DNA of 64,000 bases from Pseudarthrobacter enclensis (GTDB taxonomy: Bacteria; Actinomycetota; Actinomycetes; Actinomycetales; Micrococcaceae): positions 1-64,000 of the forward strand of contig NZ_JAUSRE010000019.1 of assembly GCF_030811655.1 (NCBI RefSeq), given 5' to 3'. Of the stretch, positions 24,707-35,447 are shown one piece after another. Every line of letters begins with the position of its first letter. The stretch's first letter is position 1. A program made the translations under genes and the position numbers. The notes under the pieces were generated by a model. That model was not told the DNA's origin. It saw nothing but the letters and a program-made list of their open reading frames with translations, and did no database searches.

Positions 24707-25078
24707 ATGCCGCTGTCGGAGCACGAACAGAAGCTGCTTGAGCAGCTTGAAAAGCAGCTTCACGAGGACGACCCGAAATTTGCGAACTCAATGGGTTCGG
24801 ACCCGGGGCGTTCATGGTCCACGAGGCATGTGGTCATTGGAGTCCTGTGTGCACTTGCCGGCGTGTTCCTGCTGCTGGTCGGTGTCACCCTCCAGAACAT
24901 CTTTGTGGGCGTATTGGGCTTCGTGGTGATGGGCGGTGGAGTCTACTTCGCCACCCTGCGAAGTTCCCGCGGAAGAAGGGGAGCCAAGGCCGTCGGCGGA
25001 AAGTCGGGCAAGCAACGCAGCTCATTCATGAGCAGCCTTGAAGAGCGTTGGGACGAGCGCCGCAGGGGCGAGCCCTAA
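24707..25078 (+). CDS. DUF3040 membrane protein
   Basis: Small protein of 123 residues typical of the gene just before mraZ in actinobacteria. The N-terminus MPLSEHEQKLLEQLEKQL is the DUF3040 signature; two membrane helices lie at about 43-62 and 66-84, followed by a basic tail. AAAAGGAGG precedes the start (ATG 24707; GTG 24704 is an alternative). Function unknown; its place at the head of the dcw cluster suggests an envelope or division role. A strong terminator follows. Confidence 0.88.
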   Translation: MPLSEHEQKLLEQLEKQLHEDDPKFANSMGSDPGRSWSTRHVVIGVLCALAGVFLLLVGVTLQNIFVGVLGFVVMGGGVYFATLRSSRGRRGAKAVGGKSGKQRSSFMSSLEERWDERRRGEP

Positions 25079-25138
25079 GCGTCCGCCGCCTCCAGGTTCC
25101 CGGCTCCTCCATTTCGCTCCCCGTGTAATCGGAAAGTG

Positions 25139-25172
25139 CACGAAAAGACCCGCTTCGGCGGGTCTTTTCGTG
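25139..25172 (+). terminator. terminator between DUF3040 gene and mraZ
   Basis: A perfect 15-bp stem with a TTCG loop followed by TTT. It isolates mraZ and the dcw genes from upstream transcription. Confidence 0.9.
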
Positions 25173-25433
25173 TTTAAGCCCGTCGGAAGAATGAGTTGCC
25201 CCGCCCGCAGGGTTCGGTGGCCCTCCCCAGTTGGCCCGTAATGGCAAAAAGTCCTCCACTTTCCACCACCGCGGCAAATTCGCGCTTTTTGCAGCATCTT
25301 TTCCCACATTTAGGGGCGCGCAGGGGTCTGTTTGCGTTGACTGTGGTGGAAAGTGGAGTAATGTGGAGGACATAAGAGGGTGGTTGCAACATAGGGGATG
25401 TGCAGTTCCTGACGGCGGACAGGCGGTGGGCCA
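25173..25433 (+). promoter_or_regulatory. mraZ: mraZ/dcw promoter region
   Basis: No gene in this stretch. It holds the main promoter of the dcw cluster: TTGACT (25337-25342), 16 bases, TAATGT (25359-25364). Three boxes TGGTG (25344-25348), TGGAG (25354-25358) and TGGAG (25364-25368), each separated by five bases, cover the spacer and the -10 element. A 16-base copy of the box region lies inverted at 25254-25269. Confidence 0.75.
25254..25358. repeat. 16-bp inverted repeat carrying MraZ-type boxes
   Basis: Bases 25254-25269 are the exact reverse complement of 25343-25358, with a 73-base spacer. Each arm carries two TGGNG boxes 10 bases apart. Confidence 0.85.
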
Positions 25434-25862
25434 GTGTTTCTGGGCACTCACTCGCCGCGTCTGGATGAAAAGGGACGGATCATTCTCCCCGCTAAGTTCC
25501 GGGAGGAGCTTGCCAGCGGGCTGGTGCTCACAAGGGGCCAGGAACGTTGCATCTACGTCTTCAGTGAGAAGGAATTTGCACGGGTCCACGAGCAGATGCG
25601 GGAGGCACCAATCTCCTCCAAGCAGGCGCGAGACTATATCCGCGTATTTCTCTCTGGAGCCTCTGACGAGGTACCTGACAAGCAGGGGCGTGTGACCATT
25701 CCACCGGCGCTCCGGGAGTATGCAGGACTCGGAAGGGAACTCGCCGTGATCGGCGCCGGTACCCGCGCCGAGATCTGGGACGCCCAGGCCTGGAATGAAT
25801 ACCTCGCGGAGAAGGAAACGGCCTTTTCCGAAACTGACGATCCCATTCCGGGCATTCTCTGA
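25434..25862 (+). CDS. mraZ: MraZ transcriptional regulator
   Basis: First gene of the dcw cluster, 142 residues. Two SpoVT/AbrB-like halves, each with a DxxxR signature: DEKGR at 11-15 and DKQGR at 82-86. In E. coli MraZ represses its own operon by binding direct repeats of TGGGN with five-base spacers; the boxes upstream here fit that pattern. GTG start at 25434 giving [11 protein letters not shown], the normal N-terminus. The ribosome site is weak. Confidence 0.95.
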   Translation: MFLGTHSPRLDEKGRIILPAKFREELASGLVLTRGQERCIYVFSEKEFARVHEQMREAPISSKQARDYIRVFLSGASDEVPDKQGRVTIPPALREYAGLGRELAVIGAGTRAEIWDAQAWNEYLAEKETAFSETDDPIPGIL

Positions 25863-26030
25863 ATCCCGGAGTAGGGCGGCAGGGGTTTCTTGGACGAGAT
25901 CTCCAGCCGGCCAATCGGCTGCCAACCTGGCTCACCTTCCCCGGAGCCAGGCAGGCGGGACGGTAGGTGCGGATGGGGATCTGGTCCCAGAAGCGCAGCA
26001 GGTGACAACGACGGCGGGAAAGGACCAGGC

Positions 26031-27023
26031 ATGACCGATCGACCCAAGCCCACGTCCGAACGCCATGTGCCGGTCCTCCGCGACCGGTGCATCAATTTGT
26101 TGGCGCCGGGATTTGAAGCCGCAAGGCTGCGTGGCGAGACGCCTGTTGCCGTGGACACGACCCTTGGCATGGGAGGGCACTCCGAAGCTATGCTCCAGAG
26201 GTTTCCAGACCTCCACCTCATCGGTATCGACCGTGACGAGGAAGCGCTTGCCCTCGCAGGGGAGCGCCTGGCTCCTTTCGCCGTCCGGACCGATCTCGTC
26301 CACGCGGTATACGACGAAATCCAGGACGTGTTGGCAGATCTTGGGGTGTCCGAAGTGCACGGGATCCTGATGGATCTCGGCGTCTCCTCCCTGCAGCTTG
26401 ACGAGCGCGAGCGTGGCTTCGCCTACTCGTTCGATGCCCCGCTGGACATGCGCATGGATACCAGCCGTGGCCAGACTGCGGCAGACGTAGTGAACACCTA
26501 CAGCGAAGAGGACCTCGTCCGGATCATCCGCAAGTGGGGCGAGGAAAAGTTCGCCGGACGCATCGCCAACAGGATTGTCACGGCGCGTGCCGCCAAAAAA
26601 TTCACCACCACCGGCGAGTTGGTGGAGCAAATCCGCGCCGTCGTCCCCGCTTCTGCTGCAAAGTCCGGCGGACACCCGGCCAAACGGACTTTCCAGGCCC
26701 TTCGCATCCAAGTCAATGAAGAACTCGACGTCCTGGAACGGGCAGTGCCTGCCGCCGTCGATTCCCTGGCCCTCGGCGGCCGGATCGTAGTCATGTCCTA
26801 CCACTCGCTGGAGGACAAGATCGTCAAAAGCGTTTTCCAGGCACGCTCCAAATCTTCCGCTCCGCTCGGGTTCCCCGTCGAACTGGAAGAACACAAGCCC
26901 GAACTCAAGACCCTGACTAAGGGCACCGAGGTGCCCACCGCCGTCGAAATCGCCGAAAACCCGCGCGCTGCCTCCGCCAGGCTGCGCGCGGCAGAACGAA
27001 TCAGAGCCAGGAGAGCTGCATGA
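26031..27023 (+). CDS. rsmH: 16S rRNA (cytosine-1402-N4)-methyltransferase
   Basis: S-adenosylmethionine-dependent methyltransferase (MraW) of 330 residues acting on 16S rRNA C1402. The SAM motif [14 protein letters not shown] is at about 38-51; [30 protein letters not shown] and [12 protein letters not shown] are diagnostic. The ATG at 26031 is chosen over longer in-frame starts by the usual N-terminus HVPVLRD and a GGGAAAGGA site. The stop overlaps the next start in ATGA. Confidence 0.96.
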   Translation: MTDRPKPTSERHVPVLRDRCINLLAPGFEAARLRGETPVAVDTTLGMGGHSEAMLQRFPDLHLIGIDRDEEALALAGERLAPFAVRTDLVHAVYDEIQDVLADLGVSEVHGILMDLGVSSLQLDERERGFAYSFDAPLDMRMDTSRGQTAADVVNTYSEEDLVRIIRKWGEEKFAGRIANRIVTARAAKKFTTTGELVEQIRAVVPASAAKSGGHPAKRTFQALRIQVNEELDVLERAVPAAVDSLALGGRIVVMSYHSLEDKIVKSVFQARSKSSAPLGFPVELEEHKPELKTLTKGTEVPTAVEIAENPRAASARLRAAERIRARRAA

Positions 27024-27730
27024 GCACCGCCGCCGTCAAGACCTTTCCCATCGTTTCCGGCAGTTCGGCGGCCGATCCCAGGCCGGCAGGCGAGCCGGGT
27101 GGCACGCGGAAGGGCCGTACACCGCTCTCCGTAGTCCGCACGGCACCGCGGAAGCGCCGCGCCCCTTTTGTGGTGCTGTGCTTTGGCATGCTTGCGGTGG
27201 CATTGGTTGCGGTGCTGGTCCTCAATATCTCGGTGTCCACGTCGCAGTACCAGCTGGTCGAGCTGCGCGCCAAACAGAGCAGCCTGACCAAGACCAACCA
27301 GGACCTCACCCAGCAGGTGCAGAACTTCCAGGCTCCGCAGAACCTGGCGGCCAAGGCCACCGAGCTGGGCATGGTGCCGTCCGCGGTTAAGGGCCAGATC
27401 GACCTGTCCACGCTGTCGGTGACCGGAAAGGCCGTCCCTGCAGTCAAGGGCGCAGCACCGGGAGCCGTCATCCCGTCACCTGCGGTTGCAGGCCAGCTCA
27501 ACGTGCCGCCGGCGTCCACGAGTGCCGCTGCGGACAAGGCCGCCACTTCGGCCGCAGGCAATGCTTCTCCCGCGGCCGGCCCTGCCAACGCTGCGCAGGC
27601 GGCAGCCGATAAGGCCGCTGCTGCACAGAAGGCGGCCGCTGACAAGGCAGCTGCCGCAGCGGCGGCTCCGGCCCCCGAGCTTCACGGCGGTTCCGTACCG
27701 GCACCCCAGCAGAAGGCCCCGGGTCAGTAG
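27020..27730 (+). CDS. ftsL: FtsL-like divisome protein with long Ala-rich C-terminus
   Basis: Bitopic division protein in the usual ftsL position. It has 236 residues: cytosolic basic N-terminus, one membrane helix (about 49-71), a short coiled coil (about 78-105; [18 protein letters not shown]) and the usual follow-on [17 protein letters not shown]. Beyond residue 150 it runs into an Ala/Lys/Pro-rich tail of low complexity. FtsL proteins are often about 100-130 residues, so the tail is a lineage extension. It likely joins FtsQ and FtsI at the septum. Start codon overlaps the rsmH stop. Confidence 0.85.
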   Translation: MSTAAVKTFPIVSGSSAADPRPAGEPGGTRKGRTPLSVVRTAPRKRRAPFVVLCFGMLAVALVAVLVLNISVSTSQYQLVELRAKQSSLTKTNQDLTQQVQNFQAPQNLAAKATELGMVPSAVKGQIDLSTLSVTGKAVPAVKGAAPGAVIPSPAVAGQLNVPPASTSAAADKAATSAAGNASPAAGPANAAQAAADKAAAAQKAAADKAAAAAAAPAPELHGGSVPAPQQKAPGQ

Positions 27731-27777
27731 ACCACAGGCAGGACACGCACCAGCGTCGAGCAGCAAGGAATATCACG

Positions 27778-29583
27778 GTGGCGGAGACGAGCGGCAAGTC
27801 AGGAAACAGCAAGGCACCTAACGCCACGAAGCGCTTGCGCCTGGGACTGGGCGTCATGCTCACGCTCCTGCTGGTAGTGGGCGGAAAGCTCTTCCTGGTC
27901 CAGGGGCTGGATGTCGGAGGCATGGCGGAAGCCGCCCTGAACAGCCGGATGACGTCTGCAGTCCTGCCGGCGGAGCGCGGCAGCATCCTTGACTCACGCG
28001 GGACCGTCCTCGCCAACAGCGTGATCCGCTACGACATCGTCGTCGACCAGCGGGTCAATACCAAGACCGACTCCTACAAGCGGTATGAACCGCAGGCTGA
28101 CGGCCACGACAAGCTGGTGGACGTGAGCCGCGACCAGGCCATCACGGAACTTGCCGCCGCGCTCGGCATGGACACCAATGCTGTCCGGAACGCCGTAACC
28201 GGCGAGCAGCCTTACTTCATCGTGGCCAAGGACGTGAAACCGGACGTCGAGGACCGCATCTCCAAGCTGCAGGTGCCCGGCATCGTCGCCGAAGGCGTCA
28301 GCAAGCGGGTATACCCGAACGGTGCTGTCGCCGGGGGAGTGGTGGGCTTCCTGCAGGACGGGACCACTGGGCTGGCCGGCATCGAGCAGACCCAGGACGA
28401 CCAGCTGAAGGGCAAGGACGGTAAGCGCGTCTTTGAGATAGGCGCCGATGGGCTACGCATTCCCGTGGGCCTCGACGAGTTGACCCCGCCGCAGAACGGC
28501 AAGGACGTCAAGCTCACCCTTAATTCCGATCTTCAGTATTTCGCGCAGCAGGCCATCCAGAGCCAGACGGACAAACTCAGCGCCGAATGGGGCGTCATCA
28601 TTGTGATGGACGCCAAAACGGGAAACCTCCTGGCTTTGGCGGACACCAACGCACCGGACCCCAACAACCCCGGACTGGTCGCAGCGAAGGACCGCGGCAC
28701 CCGCTCGGTCACCGCAGCCTACGAACCAGGATCCGTGGAAAAAATGATAACGGCGGCGTCGGTCATCGATGAAGGCCTTGCCAGCCCCCTGGACAAATTC
28801 ACCATTCCGCCGACTTACACGGTGGACGGCCAGACTTTCAGCGACGCGTTCACCCACGGGACCGAGGAACGGACGCTGGCGGGCATCATCGGATACTCCA
28901 TGAACACCGGAACGGTGATGGCCGGACAGCGTCTGAGCAAGGAACAGCGTTACGACTGGCTGAAGAAGTTCGGAATCGGCGAGGCGCCGGACATTGGACT
29001 TCCCGCGACGGCTTCAGGCATCCTGTCGCCCCCTGACCAGTGGGACGGGCGGCAGCAGTACACCGTGCTCTTCGGCCAAGGGGTGTCCCAGTCCACCCTC
29101 CAGACCGTCCGGGCCTACCAAACCATCGCCAATGACGGGGTCATGCTGCAGCCACGCTTGATTGACTCCTACATTTCCCCCGACGGGACGGAGGAGAAAG
29201 TGCCGGCCCAGCCATCGCGGCGGGTTGTCTCCGACAACACGGCCCACCAGGTCAAGGACATCCTGGAAAGCGCCGTCACCGAGGGTGAAATCAAGGACGC
29301 GGGCATCGATGGCTACCGGGTGGGAGCCAAGACCGGTACGTCGGAATCACCCTGCGACGACGGCAAGCCGGGCTACTGCGGCTACACGGCCTCCATCGTG
29401 GGAATGGCGCCGATGGATGATCCGCGGTTTATTGTGGAGGTGGTGCTCCAGCGGCCGAAGGGCAGCATTTACGGCATCACCAACGGGCCGGTATTCCGGT
29501 CGGTCATGAGCCAGACGCTGCGGACCTACAACGTTCAGCCTTCGACCGGCGAGCCGGTCAGGTTGCCGCAGTACGCCAAGTAG
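27778..29583 (+). CDS. ftsI: penicillin-binding protein 3 / septal transpeptidase
   Basis: Class B PBP of 601 residues that cross-links septal peptidoglycan. One N-terminal membrane helix (about 22-40), dimerisation domain with RGSILDSRGTVLA, and transpeptidase domain with SxxK at Ser319-Lys322 (PGSVEK), SxN at Ser374-Met-Asn376 and KTG at 518-520. No C-terminal PASTA domains are seen. GTG start at 27778 with AAGGAA ahead. All active-site motifs are intact. Confidence 0.95.
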   Translation: MAETSGKSGNSKAPNATKRLRLGLGVMLTLLLVVGGKLFLVQGLDVGGMAEAALNSRMTSAVLPAERGSILDSRGTVLANSVIRYDIVVDQRVNTKTDSYKRYEPQADGHDKLVDVSRDQAITELAAALGMDTNAVRNAVTGEQPYFIVAKDVKPDVEDRISKLQVPGIVAEGVSKRVYPNGAVAGGVVGFLQDGTTGLAGIEQTQDDQLKGKDGKRVFEIGADGLRIPVGLDELTPPQNGKDVKLTLNSDLQYFAQQAIQSQTDKLSAEWGVIIVMDAKTGNLLALADTNAPDPNNPGLVAAKDRGTRSVTAAYEPGSVEKMITAASVIDEGLASPLDKFTIPPTYTVDGQTFSDAFTHGTEERTLAGIIGYSMNTGTVMAGQRLSKEQRYDWLKKFGIGEAPDIGLPATASGILSPPDQWDGRQQYTVLFGQGVSQSTLQTVRAYQTIANDGVMLQPRLIDSYISPDGTEEKVPAQPSRRVVSDNTAHQVKDILESAVTEGEIKDAGIDGYRVGAKTGTSESPCDDGKPGYCGYTASIVGMAPMDDPRFIVEVVLQRPKGSIYGITNGPVFRSVMSQTLRTYNVQPSTGEPVRLPQYAK

Positions 29584-29678
29584 CCGCGCGCCACGCCGGA
29601 AGTACCAGCAGCATCCAGCGCACCACAGTGCCCGGCGCCAACCAGGCCGGGCATGCACTAGCACCATCGGAGAGCCCC

Positions 29679-31310
29679 TTGCCAGAATTACCCACGCCCG
29701 GAAGCGACGCTGCCCGGAACCAAAACCCCGGCCGCTTCAGGCCCGCCGACGTGGCGCCCGTGCCGCTGTCCGCCGTCGGGCAGGCCCTGGGCGTAGCCGT
29801 CCCCGCTCCGGGGGCCGGCGTGGAAATAACCGGCATCTCCATAAACTCCCGGACGGTTGAGCCCGGGGATCTGTATGTCGCCCTTCCCGGCGCCAGCAGG
29901 CACGGGGCGGACTTCGTGACTGATGCGGTCGCCGCGGGCGCGGCTGCCGTTCTCACTGACGACGCCGGGGCGCGCCTGCTTGCCCTGTCCGCGGACACCC
30001 CCGTGCCAGTGCTCGTCGTGGACAGGCCACGCAACGAGGTGGGACCACTGTCGGCCATGATCTACCGGAGCCAGGCGGCGGACGACCGCCCGTTGCGGCT
30101 TTTCGGTGTCACCGGGACCAACGGGAAGACCACCACCACCTACTTCATCACCTCGCTGCTGCGCGCGCTGGGTCAGCAGACCGGCCTGATCGGGACCATT
30201 GAGATCCTCGCCGGTGCGGACCCCATCCCCAGCCTCCTCACCACGCCCGAGTCCCCCGAGGTCCATGGGCTGCTCGCCCTGATGAAGGAGCGCGGGCTGG
30301 ACGCCGCAGCCATGGAGGTTTCCTCCCACGCCATTTCCTACCAGCGGGTTGACGGGCTGCTGTTCGACGTCGCCGGTTTCACCAACCTCACCCAGGACCA
30401 CCTGGACCTGCACAACACCATGGAGGAGTACTTCGCCACAAAGGCGGAGCTCTTCACGCCCGGGCGCGCCCGGAGGGCCGTAGTCACGGTCGACGACGAG
30501 TGGGGCCAACGCCTGGCCGGCGGCAGCGCGGTGCCCATCACCACGCTCAGCACCAGCGGGCACACCCCGGCCGACTGGACGGTCACCGGGTCGTTACCGC
30601 AGGGCCTCGGCACCCGCTTTACGCTGGCCGGACCCGGCGGCGAAGTCCTGAACATCCACACCGGGCTGCCCGGCAGCTTCAATGTGGCCAACGCCGCCCT
30701 GGCGGCGCTCATGGTGCTCGCTGCAGGAGTTGAACCGGGTGACCTCCAGGCGGCGCTGGACAGCGCAGACCCCTTCACGGTGGCCGTACCCGGACGCATG
30801 CAACTGATTGCGCGGCAACCTGCCGCCGTGGTGGACTTCGCCCACAACACCGACGCCCTGGCCCGGGCCTTGGAAGCCGTCCGATCGGCTGAACCGGGGT
30901 CCCGGCTGATCGTGGTCTTCGGGGCCACCGGGCAGCGGGACCAGGGCAAGCGGCCGGCGATGGGAGCCATCGCTGCCCGGCTTGCCGACACCGTGATCAT
31001 CACCGACGACGACCCGCACGACGAAGACGCGGCAGCAATCCGCGCGGACGTCCTGGCGGGCGCCCGGCGTGCCATCGAGGAGGAATCCCTGGCGGCGGAG
31101 CTGCTGGAGGTTTTCCCGCGCGACGAAGCGATCCGCCGCGCAGTTGCCTTGGCCCGGCCGCAGGACACGATCCTGGTGGCCGGCCGCGGCCATGAGGTGT
31201 GGCAGGAAGTGAAGGGCGTCAACCTTGCCCTGGACGACCGGGTGGAACTGCGCACCGCCTTGACAGCCAGGGGATTCAACGTTCTCCCAGCCGACCGGAT
31301 AGAGTCCTAG
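29679..31310 (+). CDS. murE: UDP-N-acetylmuramoyl-tripeptide synthetase
   Basis: Mur ligase adding the third peptide residue to UDP-MurNAc-L-Ala-D-Glu. ATP loop [26 protein letters not shown] and GATGQRDQGKRPAMG are family motifs. In meso-DAP enzymes a DNPR motif recognises DAP; here that position reads DDDPHDEDAAAI, which suggests a different third residue such as L-lysine, as is usual in Arthrobacter-type walls. The start is uncertain: TTG 29679 (GGAGAG upstream) gives 543 residues, and a longer frame reaches 29628. Confidence 0.9.
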   Translation: MPELPTPGSDAARNQNPGRFRPADVAPVPLSAVGQALGVAVPAPGAGVEITGISINSRTVEPGDLYVALPGASRHGADFVTDAVAAGAAAVLTDDAGARLLALSADTPVPVLVVDRPRNEVGPLSAMIYRSQAADDRPLRLFGVTGTNGKTTTTYFITSLLRALGQQTGLIGTIEILAGADPIPSLLTTPESPEVHGLLALMKERGLDAAAMEVSSHAISYQRVDGLLFDVAGFTNLTQDHLDLHNTMEEYFATKAELFTPGRARRAVVTVDDEWGQRLAGGSAVPITTLSTSGHTPADWTVTGSLPQGLGTRFTLAGPGGEVLNIHTGLPGSFNVANAALAALMVLAAGVEPGDLQAALDSADPFTVAVPGRMQLIARQPAAVVDFAHNTDALARALEAVRSAEPGSRLIVVFGATGQRDQGKRPAMGAIAARLADTVIITDDDPHDEDAAAIRADVLAGARRAIEEESLAAELLEVFPRDEAIRRAVALARPQDTILVAGRGHEVWQEVKGVNLALDDRVELRTALTARGFNVLPADRIES

Positions 31311-31316
31311 ACCGAG

Positions 31317-32780
31317 ATGATTGCATTTACTGCGGCGGAAATCGCCGAAATCACCAGCGGGCGCCTGGACGCCGATCCCGGACTGACGCCCCTCTCGGTG
31401 GTGACGGATTCACGCGAAGCCACCCAGGGTTCGCTTTACGTCGCAAAGCCCGGCGAGCTTGCCGATGGCCATGACTTTGTTGGTGCCGCATTTGCGGCGG
31501 GTGCCGTCCTGGCCCTCGTGGAGCGTCCCGTTGCAGCACCGGACGGCACCGCCTACCCTTCGATCGTGGTTGCCGACGCAGTCCTGGCCATGGGGGACCT
31601 CGCGGCCGAAGCCGTGCGCCGCATCCGCGCTGCCCGGGCAGAAACCGGAAGCCAGCTGACTGTCGTCGGCATCACCGGTTCCGCCGGCAAAACCACCACC
31701 AAGGACCTGCTCGCCGGAATCCTTTCCACGCAGGGCAACACCGTGGCGCCCCAGGGCTCCTACAACGGTGAGGTGGGCGTACCGCTCACGGTCTTCCGTG
31801 CAGGCACCGACACCCGCTACCTGGTCATTGAAATGGGGGCCACCGGCATCGGGCACATCCGCTACCTCGCCGAGATGGTCAAGCCGGACATCGGAGTGGT
31901 CCTGGCCGTAGGCACCGCCCATGCCGGCGAGTTCGGGGGAGTGGAGAACATCGCGCTGGCCAAGGGCGAGATGGTGGAAGGCCTGACCGCCCAGGGAACC
32001 GCGATCATCAATCTCGACGACGAACGCGTTGCCGCCATGCGCAGCCGGACCACGGCTGCAGTCCTCGGCTTCTCCGCGGAAGGACGCCCCGACGCCCAGG
32101 TGCAGGCACTGAACGCCGACACCAACGCCGCTGGCTGCCCCGAATTCGACCTCATCCTCCCCGACGGCTCAGCTCCGCGCCATGTGAGCAGCCGGCTCAT
32201 CGGAGCGCACCATGCGGGTAACCTCCTGGCAGCTGCAGCAGCCGCGTGGGCCGCAGGAGTGCCGGGCGACGACATCGCCGCATCACTGAGCAACCAGGCT
32301 GCGGCAAGCCGCTGGCGGATGGAACGCACTGAACGTCCGGACGGCGTCACCATCATCAACGATGCCTACAACGCCAACCCTGAATCCATGCGCGCCGCCC
32401 TTCGGACCCTGGCCGACCTTGGGCGCGGCCGCCGTACCTGGGCAGTCCTGGGAGCCATGCTGGAACTCGGCGACGATTCCATCCGCGAGCACACTGCCGT
32501 GGGAACCCAGGTAGTCCGGCTGAACATCTCCCGGTTGCTGGTAGTGGGCCGCGAGGCCCGTGCCCTCTATGTCTCCGCCGTCCAGGAAGGCTCCTGGGGC
32601 GACGAATGCCTCTTCGCGGAAACGGTGGATGAGGCCTACGGCATCCTGGATGCAGAACTCGAACCCGGGGACCTGGTGCTGTTCAAGTCTTCCAACAGCG
32701 TTGGACTTCGCCATTTGGGCGATCGGATAGCATTACCCCCAGTCCCGACCCCTGCCGACGAAAGGAGCACTCTGCTGTGA
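31317..32780 (+). CDS. murF: UDP-N-acetylmuramoyl-tripeptide--D-alanyl-D-alanine ligase
   Basis: Adds D-Ala-D-Ala to complete the pentapeptide precursor. 487 residues, ATP loop [13 protein letters not shown], then [23 protein letters not shown] and [16 protein letters not shown]. It starts six bases after murE. The stop overlaps the mraY start in GTGA. Confidence 0.96.
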   Translation: MIAFTAAEIAEITSGRLDADPGLTPLSVVTDSREATQGSLYVAKPGELADGHDFVGAAFAAGAVLALVERPVAAPDGTAYPSIVVADAVLAMGDLAAEAVRRIRAARAETGSQLTVVGITGSAGKTTTKDLLAGILSTQGNTVAPQGSYNGEVGVPLTVFRAGTDTRYLVIEMGATGIGHIRYLAEMVKPDIGVVLAVGTAHAGEFGGVENIALAKGEMVEGLTAQGTAIINLDDERVAAMRSRTTAAVLGFSAEGRPDAQVQALNADTNAAGCPEFDLILPDGSAPRHVSSRLIGAHHAGNLLAAAAAAWAAGVPGDDIAASLSNQAAASRWRMERTERPDGVTIINDAYNANPESMRAALRTLADLGRGRRTWAVLGAMLELGDDSIREHTAVGTQVVRLNISRLLVVGREARALYVSAVQEGSWGDECLFAETVDEAYGILDAELEPGDLVLFKSSNSVGLRHLGDRIALPPVPTPADERSTLL

Positions 32781-33886
32781 TTGCTCTGTTGATCGGCGCA
32801 GGCCTGGCCCTGCTCTGTGCATTGGTGGGCACCCCGCTTTTCATCCGCCTCCTGGTACATCGCGGCTACGGGCAGTTCATCCGTGATGACGGCCCAACAT
32901 CGCACCACACCAAGCGGGGGACGCCTACTATGGGCGGGACCGTTGTTGTTGCGGCCGTGCTGCTGAGCTACGGGCTCACCCACCTCATCATGCTGATGAT
33001 GAACCCGGACTCGCCCGGACCTTCCGCATCGGCGCTCATCCTGCTGTTCCTCATGGTGGGCATGGGCCTGGTGGGCTTCCTCGATGACTTCATCAAAATC
33101 TCACGCCAGCGGAGCCTGGGCCTCAACGCGAAGGCCAAGCTCATCCTGCAGGCCGCCGTTGGCATCATCTTCGCCATCCTTGCCTTGAACTTCCCCAATG
33201 ATGCTGGACTGACCCCGGCGTCAACGAAAATCTCCCTGGTGCGGGACCTGCCGTGGCTTGACCTGGCCTTCGGCGGCACCGTCCTTGGCGCCATCCTGTT
33301 CGTCATCTGGTCCAACCTGATCGTCACCGCGGCCACTAACGGCGTCAACCTCACCGACGGCCTTGACGGCCTCGCCGCCGGCGCCTCAATCATGGTCTTC
33401 GGCGCGTATACCCTGATGGGCATATGGCAGAGCAACCAAGCGTGCGGTTCCCCTCGTGAGGCCGGCAGCGGCTGCTACCTCGTCAGGGACCCGCTGGACC
33501 TCGCCCTCCTTGCTGCCATCCTGAGCGCGGCGCTGGTGGGGTTCCTGTGGTGGAACACCTCGCCGGCCAAGATCTTCATGGGCGACACCGGCTCGCTCGC
33601 CATTGGCGGGGCGGTGGCTGGTTTCGCCATCCTGTCCCGCACCGAACTGTTGCTGGGCATCGTTGGCGGCCTTTTTGTGCTGGTCACCCTGTCCGTCATC
33701 ATCCAGGTTGGCTACTTCAAGGCAACCGGCGGAAAACGCGTGTTCAAGATGGCGCCCCTGCAGCACCACTTCGAACTGAAGGGATGGGCGGAAGTCACCG
33801 TCGTGGTCCGGTTCTGGATCCTCGGTGGACTTTTCGTCGCCGTGGGACTGGGCATCTTCTATGCTGAATGGGTTGTACTGCTGTGA
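32777..33886 (+). CDS. mraY: phospho-N-acetylmuramoyl-pentapeptide transferase
   Basis: Polytopic membrane enzyme of 369 residues making lipid I from UDP-MurNAc-pentapeptide and undecaprenyl phosphate. Family motifs: [13 protein letters not shown], the aspartates in FLDDFIK and [10 protein letters not shown], and [12 protein letters not shown]. About ten membrane helices. GTG start with AAAGGAGC ahead. Its stop overlaps murD in GTGA. Confidence 0.97.
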   Translation: MIALLIGAGLALLCALVGTPLFIRLLVHRGYGQFIRDDGPTSHHTKRGTPTMGGTVVVAAVLLSYGLTHLIMLMMNPDSPGPSASALILLFLMVGMGLVGFLDDFIKISRQRSLGLNAKAKLILQAAVGIIFAILALNFPNDAGLTPASTKISLVRDLPWLDLAFGGTVLGAILFVIWSNLIVTAATNGVNLTDGLDGLAAGASIMVFGAYTLMGIWQSNQACGSPREAGSGCYLVRDPLDLALLAAILSAALVGFLWWNTSPAKIFMGDTGSLAIGGAVAGFAILSRTELLLGIVGGLFVLVTLSVIIQVGYFKATGGKRVFKMAPLQHHFELKGWAEVTVVVRFWILGGLFVAVGLGIFYAEWVVLL

Positions 33887-35445
33887 CCGTTTCCCACCGC
33901 CTGGAAAACCTCGTCTCCTGGGACTCCGACTGGGCCGGCCTGCGCGTCGTCGTCACCGGAATCGGTGTTTCGGGCTTCGCCGCGGCAGACACCCTGATCG
34001 AACTCGGCGCACGCGTCGTGGTGGTTGATGCGGCCACCAGTGAAAAAGCGCGGGCACACGCTGACACCTTGAAGATCGTTGGCGCCGCGGACGTGGTGCT
34101 GGGCCCGGACGCGGTCACCCATATCCCGCGCATCGACGGCGAACTCCCTGAACTGATCGTTACCTCGCCGGGATGGCGCCCGGACCAGGCCCTGCTGGCA
34201 GCAGCCGCACGTGCGCATATCCCGGTCTGGGGCGACGTCGAACTGGCTTGGCGCGTGCGGATCCGGGAAGGCCGGAAGACGGCAGACTGGCTGGCCATCA
34301 CGGGCACGAACGGCAAGACCACCACGGTGGGACTGACCGAATCGATGCTGCGTGCCGCCGGACTTAAAGCCATCGCCGTGGGCAACGTGGGGACTCCCAT
34401 CCTGGACGCCCTTCGCGACCCGGTGGAGTACGACGTCTTCGCGGTCGAACTCTCCAGCTTTCAGCTGCACTGGGCTGAATCCGTCTCGCCCGTCGCCAGT
34501 GTGTGCCTCAATGTGGCGGAGGACCACGTGGACTGGCACGGCTCCTACGATTCGTACCTGGCTGACAAGGCCAAAGTCTACGAACGGACGCAGAAGGCCT
34601 GCATCTACAACGCCGAGCAGGTGGAAACCGAACGCATGGTGGAAGAGGCCGACGTCGTGGAGGGCTGCCGGGCGGTCGGCTTCACTACCGTCACGCCGGC
34701 CATCAGCATGCTTGGAGTGGTGGAAGGGCTGCTGGTGGACCGCGCTTTCATCGAGGAGCGCAGGAACAGCGCTGCCGAACTGGCCTCGATGGCAGACCTC
34801 GGGCCGCTTGCACCGCGCCATATGGTGGCCAACGCCCTGGCCGCCGCAGGCCTGGTGCGCGCTTACGGCGTGGACGCGAAGGCTGTGCGCCAGGGCATCC
34901 TGGACTACATACCCGGAGACCACCGGATCCAGCCGGTGGCCCGCCTGAACGGTGTCCTCTGGGTGAACGACTCCAAGGCCACCAACCCCCACGCAGCTTC
35001 TGCCTCCCTGTCGGCCTTTAACAACGTGGTCTGGATTGCCGGCGGCCTGTCCAAAGGCGTGAGCTACGACGACCTGGTGAGGGAGCACGCGGCACGGTTC
35101 AAGGCCGTGGTGCTGATAGGAACGGACACCGCGCTACTGCGTGAAGCCCTCAAGCGACACGCGCCCGATGTCCCCGTGATCGAACCGGAGGCAGGTGACA
35201 CTGAAAAGGTGCAGACTGCTCCGGCGTCCGGTGGGACCACTGCCGGTCCCTCCGGCAATGGAGAACAGGTGATGTCCTGGGCCGTGGCGTCAGCAGCACG
35301 GGTTGCCGAATCCGGCGACACCGTCCTGATGGCTCCGGCAGCTGCTTCCATGGATCAGTTCTCTTCCTATGCTCACCGTGGTGGTGCTTTTATCGACGCT
35401 GTCCGAGAGCTGGTGGAAGGGCAGGCCCAGACCGGCGAGGAGTAA
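33883..35445 (+). CDS. murD: UDP-N-acetylmuramoylalanine--D-glutamate ligase
   Basis: Adds D-Glu to UDP-MurNAc-L-Ala. 520 residues, which is somewhat long; ATP loop [12 protein letters not shown], then LSSFQLHW and [12 protein letters not shown]. The extra length includes a Gly/Thr/Pro-rich insert before the last motif (about residues 440-465). The start at GTG 33883 gives the 4-base overlap with mraY. Confidence 0.95.
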   Translation: MTVSHRLENLVSWDSDWAGLRVVVTGIGVSGFAAADTLIELGARVVVVDAATSEKARAHADTLKIVGAADVVLGPDAVTHIPRIDGELPELIVTSPGWRPDQALLAAAARAHIPVWGDVELAWRVRIREGRKTADWLAITGTNGKTTTVGLTESMLRAAGLKAIAVGNVGTPILDALRDPVEYDVFAVELSSFQLHWAESVSPVASVCLNVAEDHVDWHGSYDSYLADKAKVYERTQKACIYNAEQVETERMVEEADVVEGCRAVGFTTVTPAISMLGVVEGLLVDRAFIEERRNSAAELASMADLGPLAPRHMVANALAAAGLVRAYGVDAKAVRQGILDYIPGDHRIQPVARLNGVLWVNDSKATNPHAASASLSAFNNVVWIAGGLSKGVSYDDLVREHAARFKAVVLIGTDTALLREALKRHAPDVPVIEPEAGDTEKVQTAPASGGTTAGPSGNGEQVMSWAVASAARVAESGDTVLMAPAAASMDQFSSYAHRGGAFIDAVRELVEGQAQTGEE

Positions 35446-35447
35446 CA

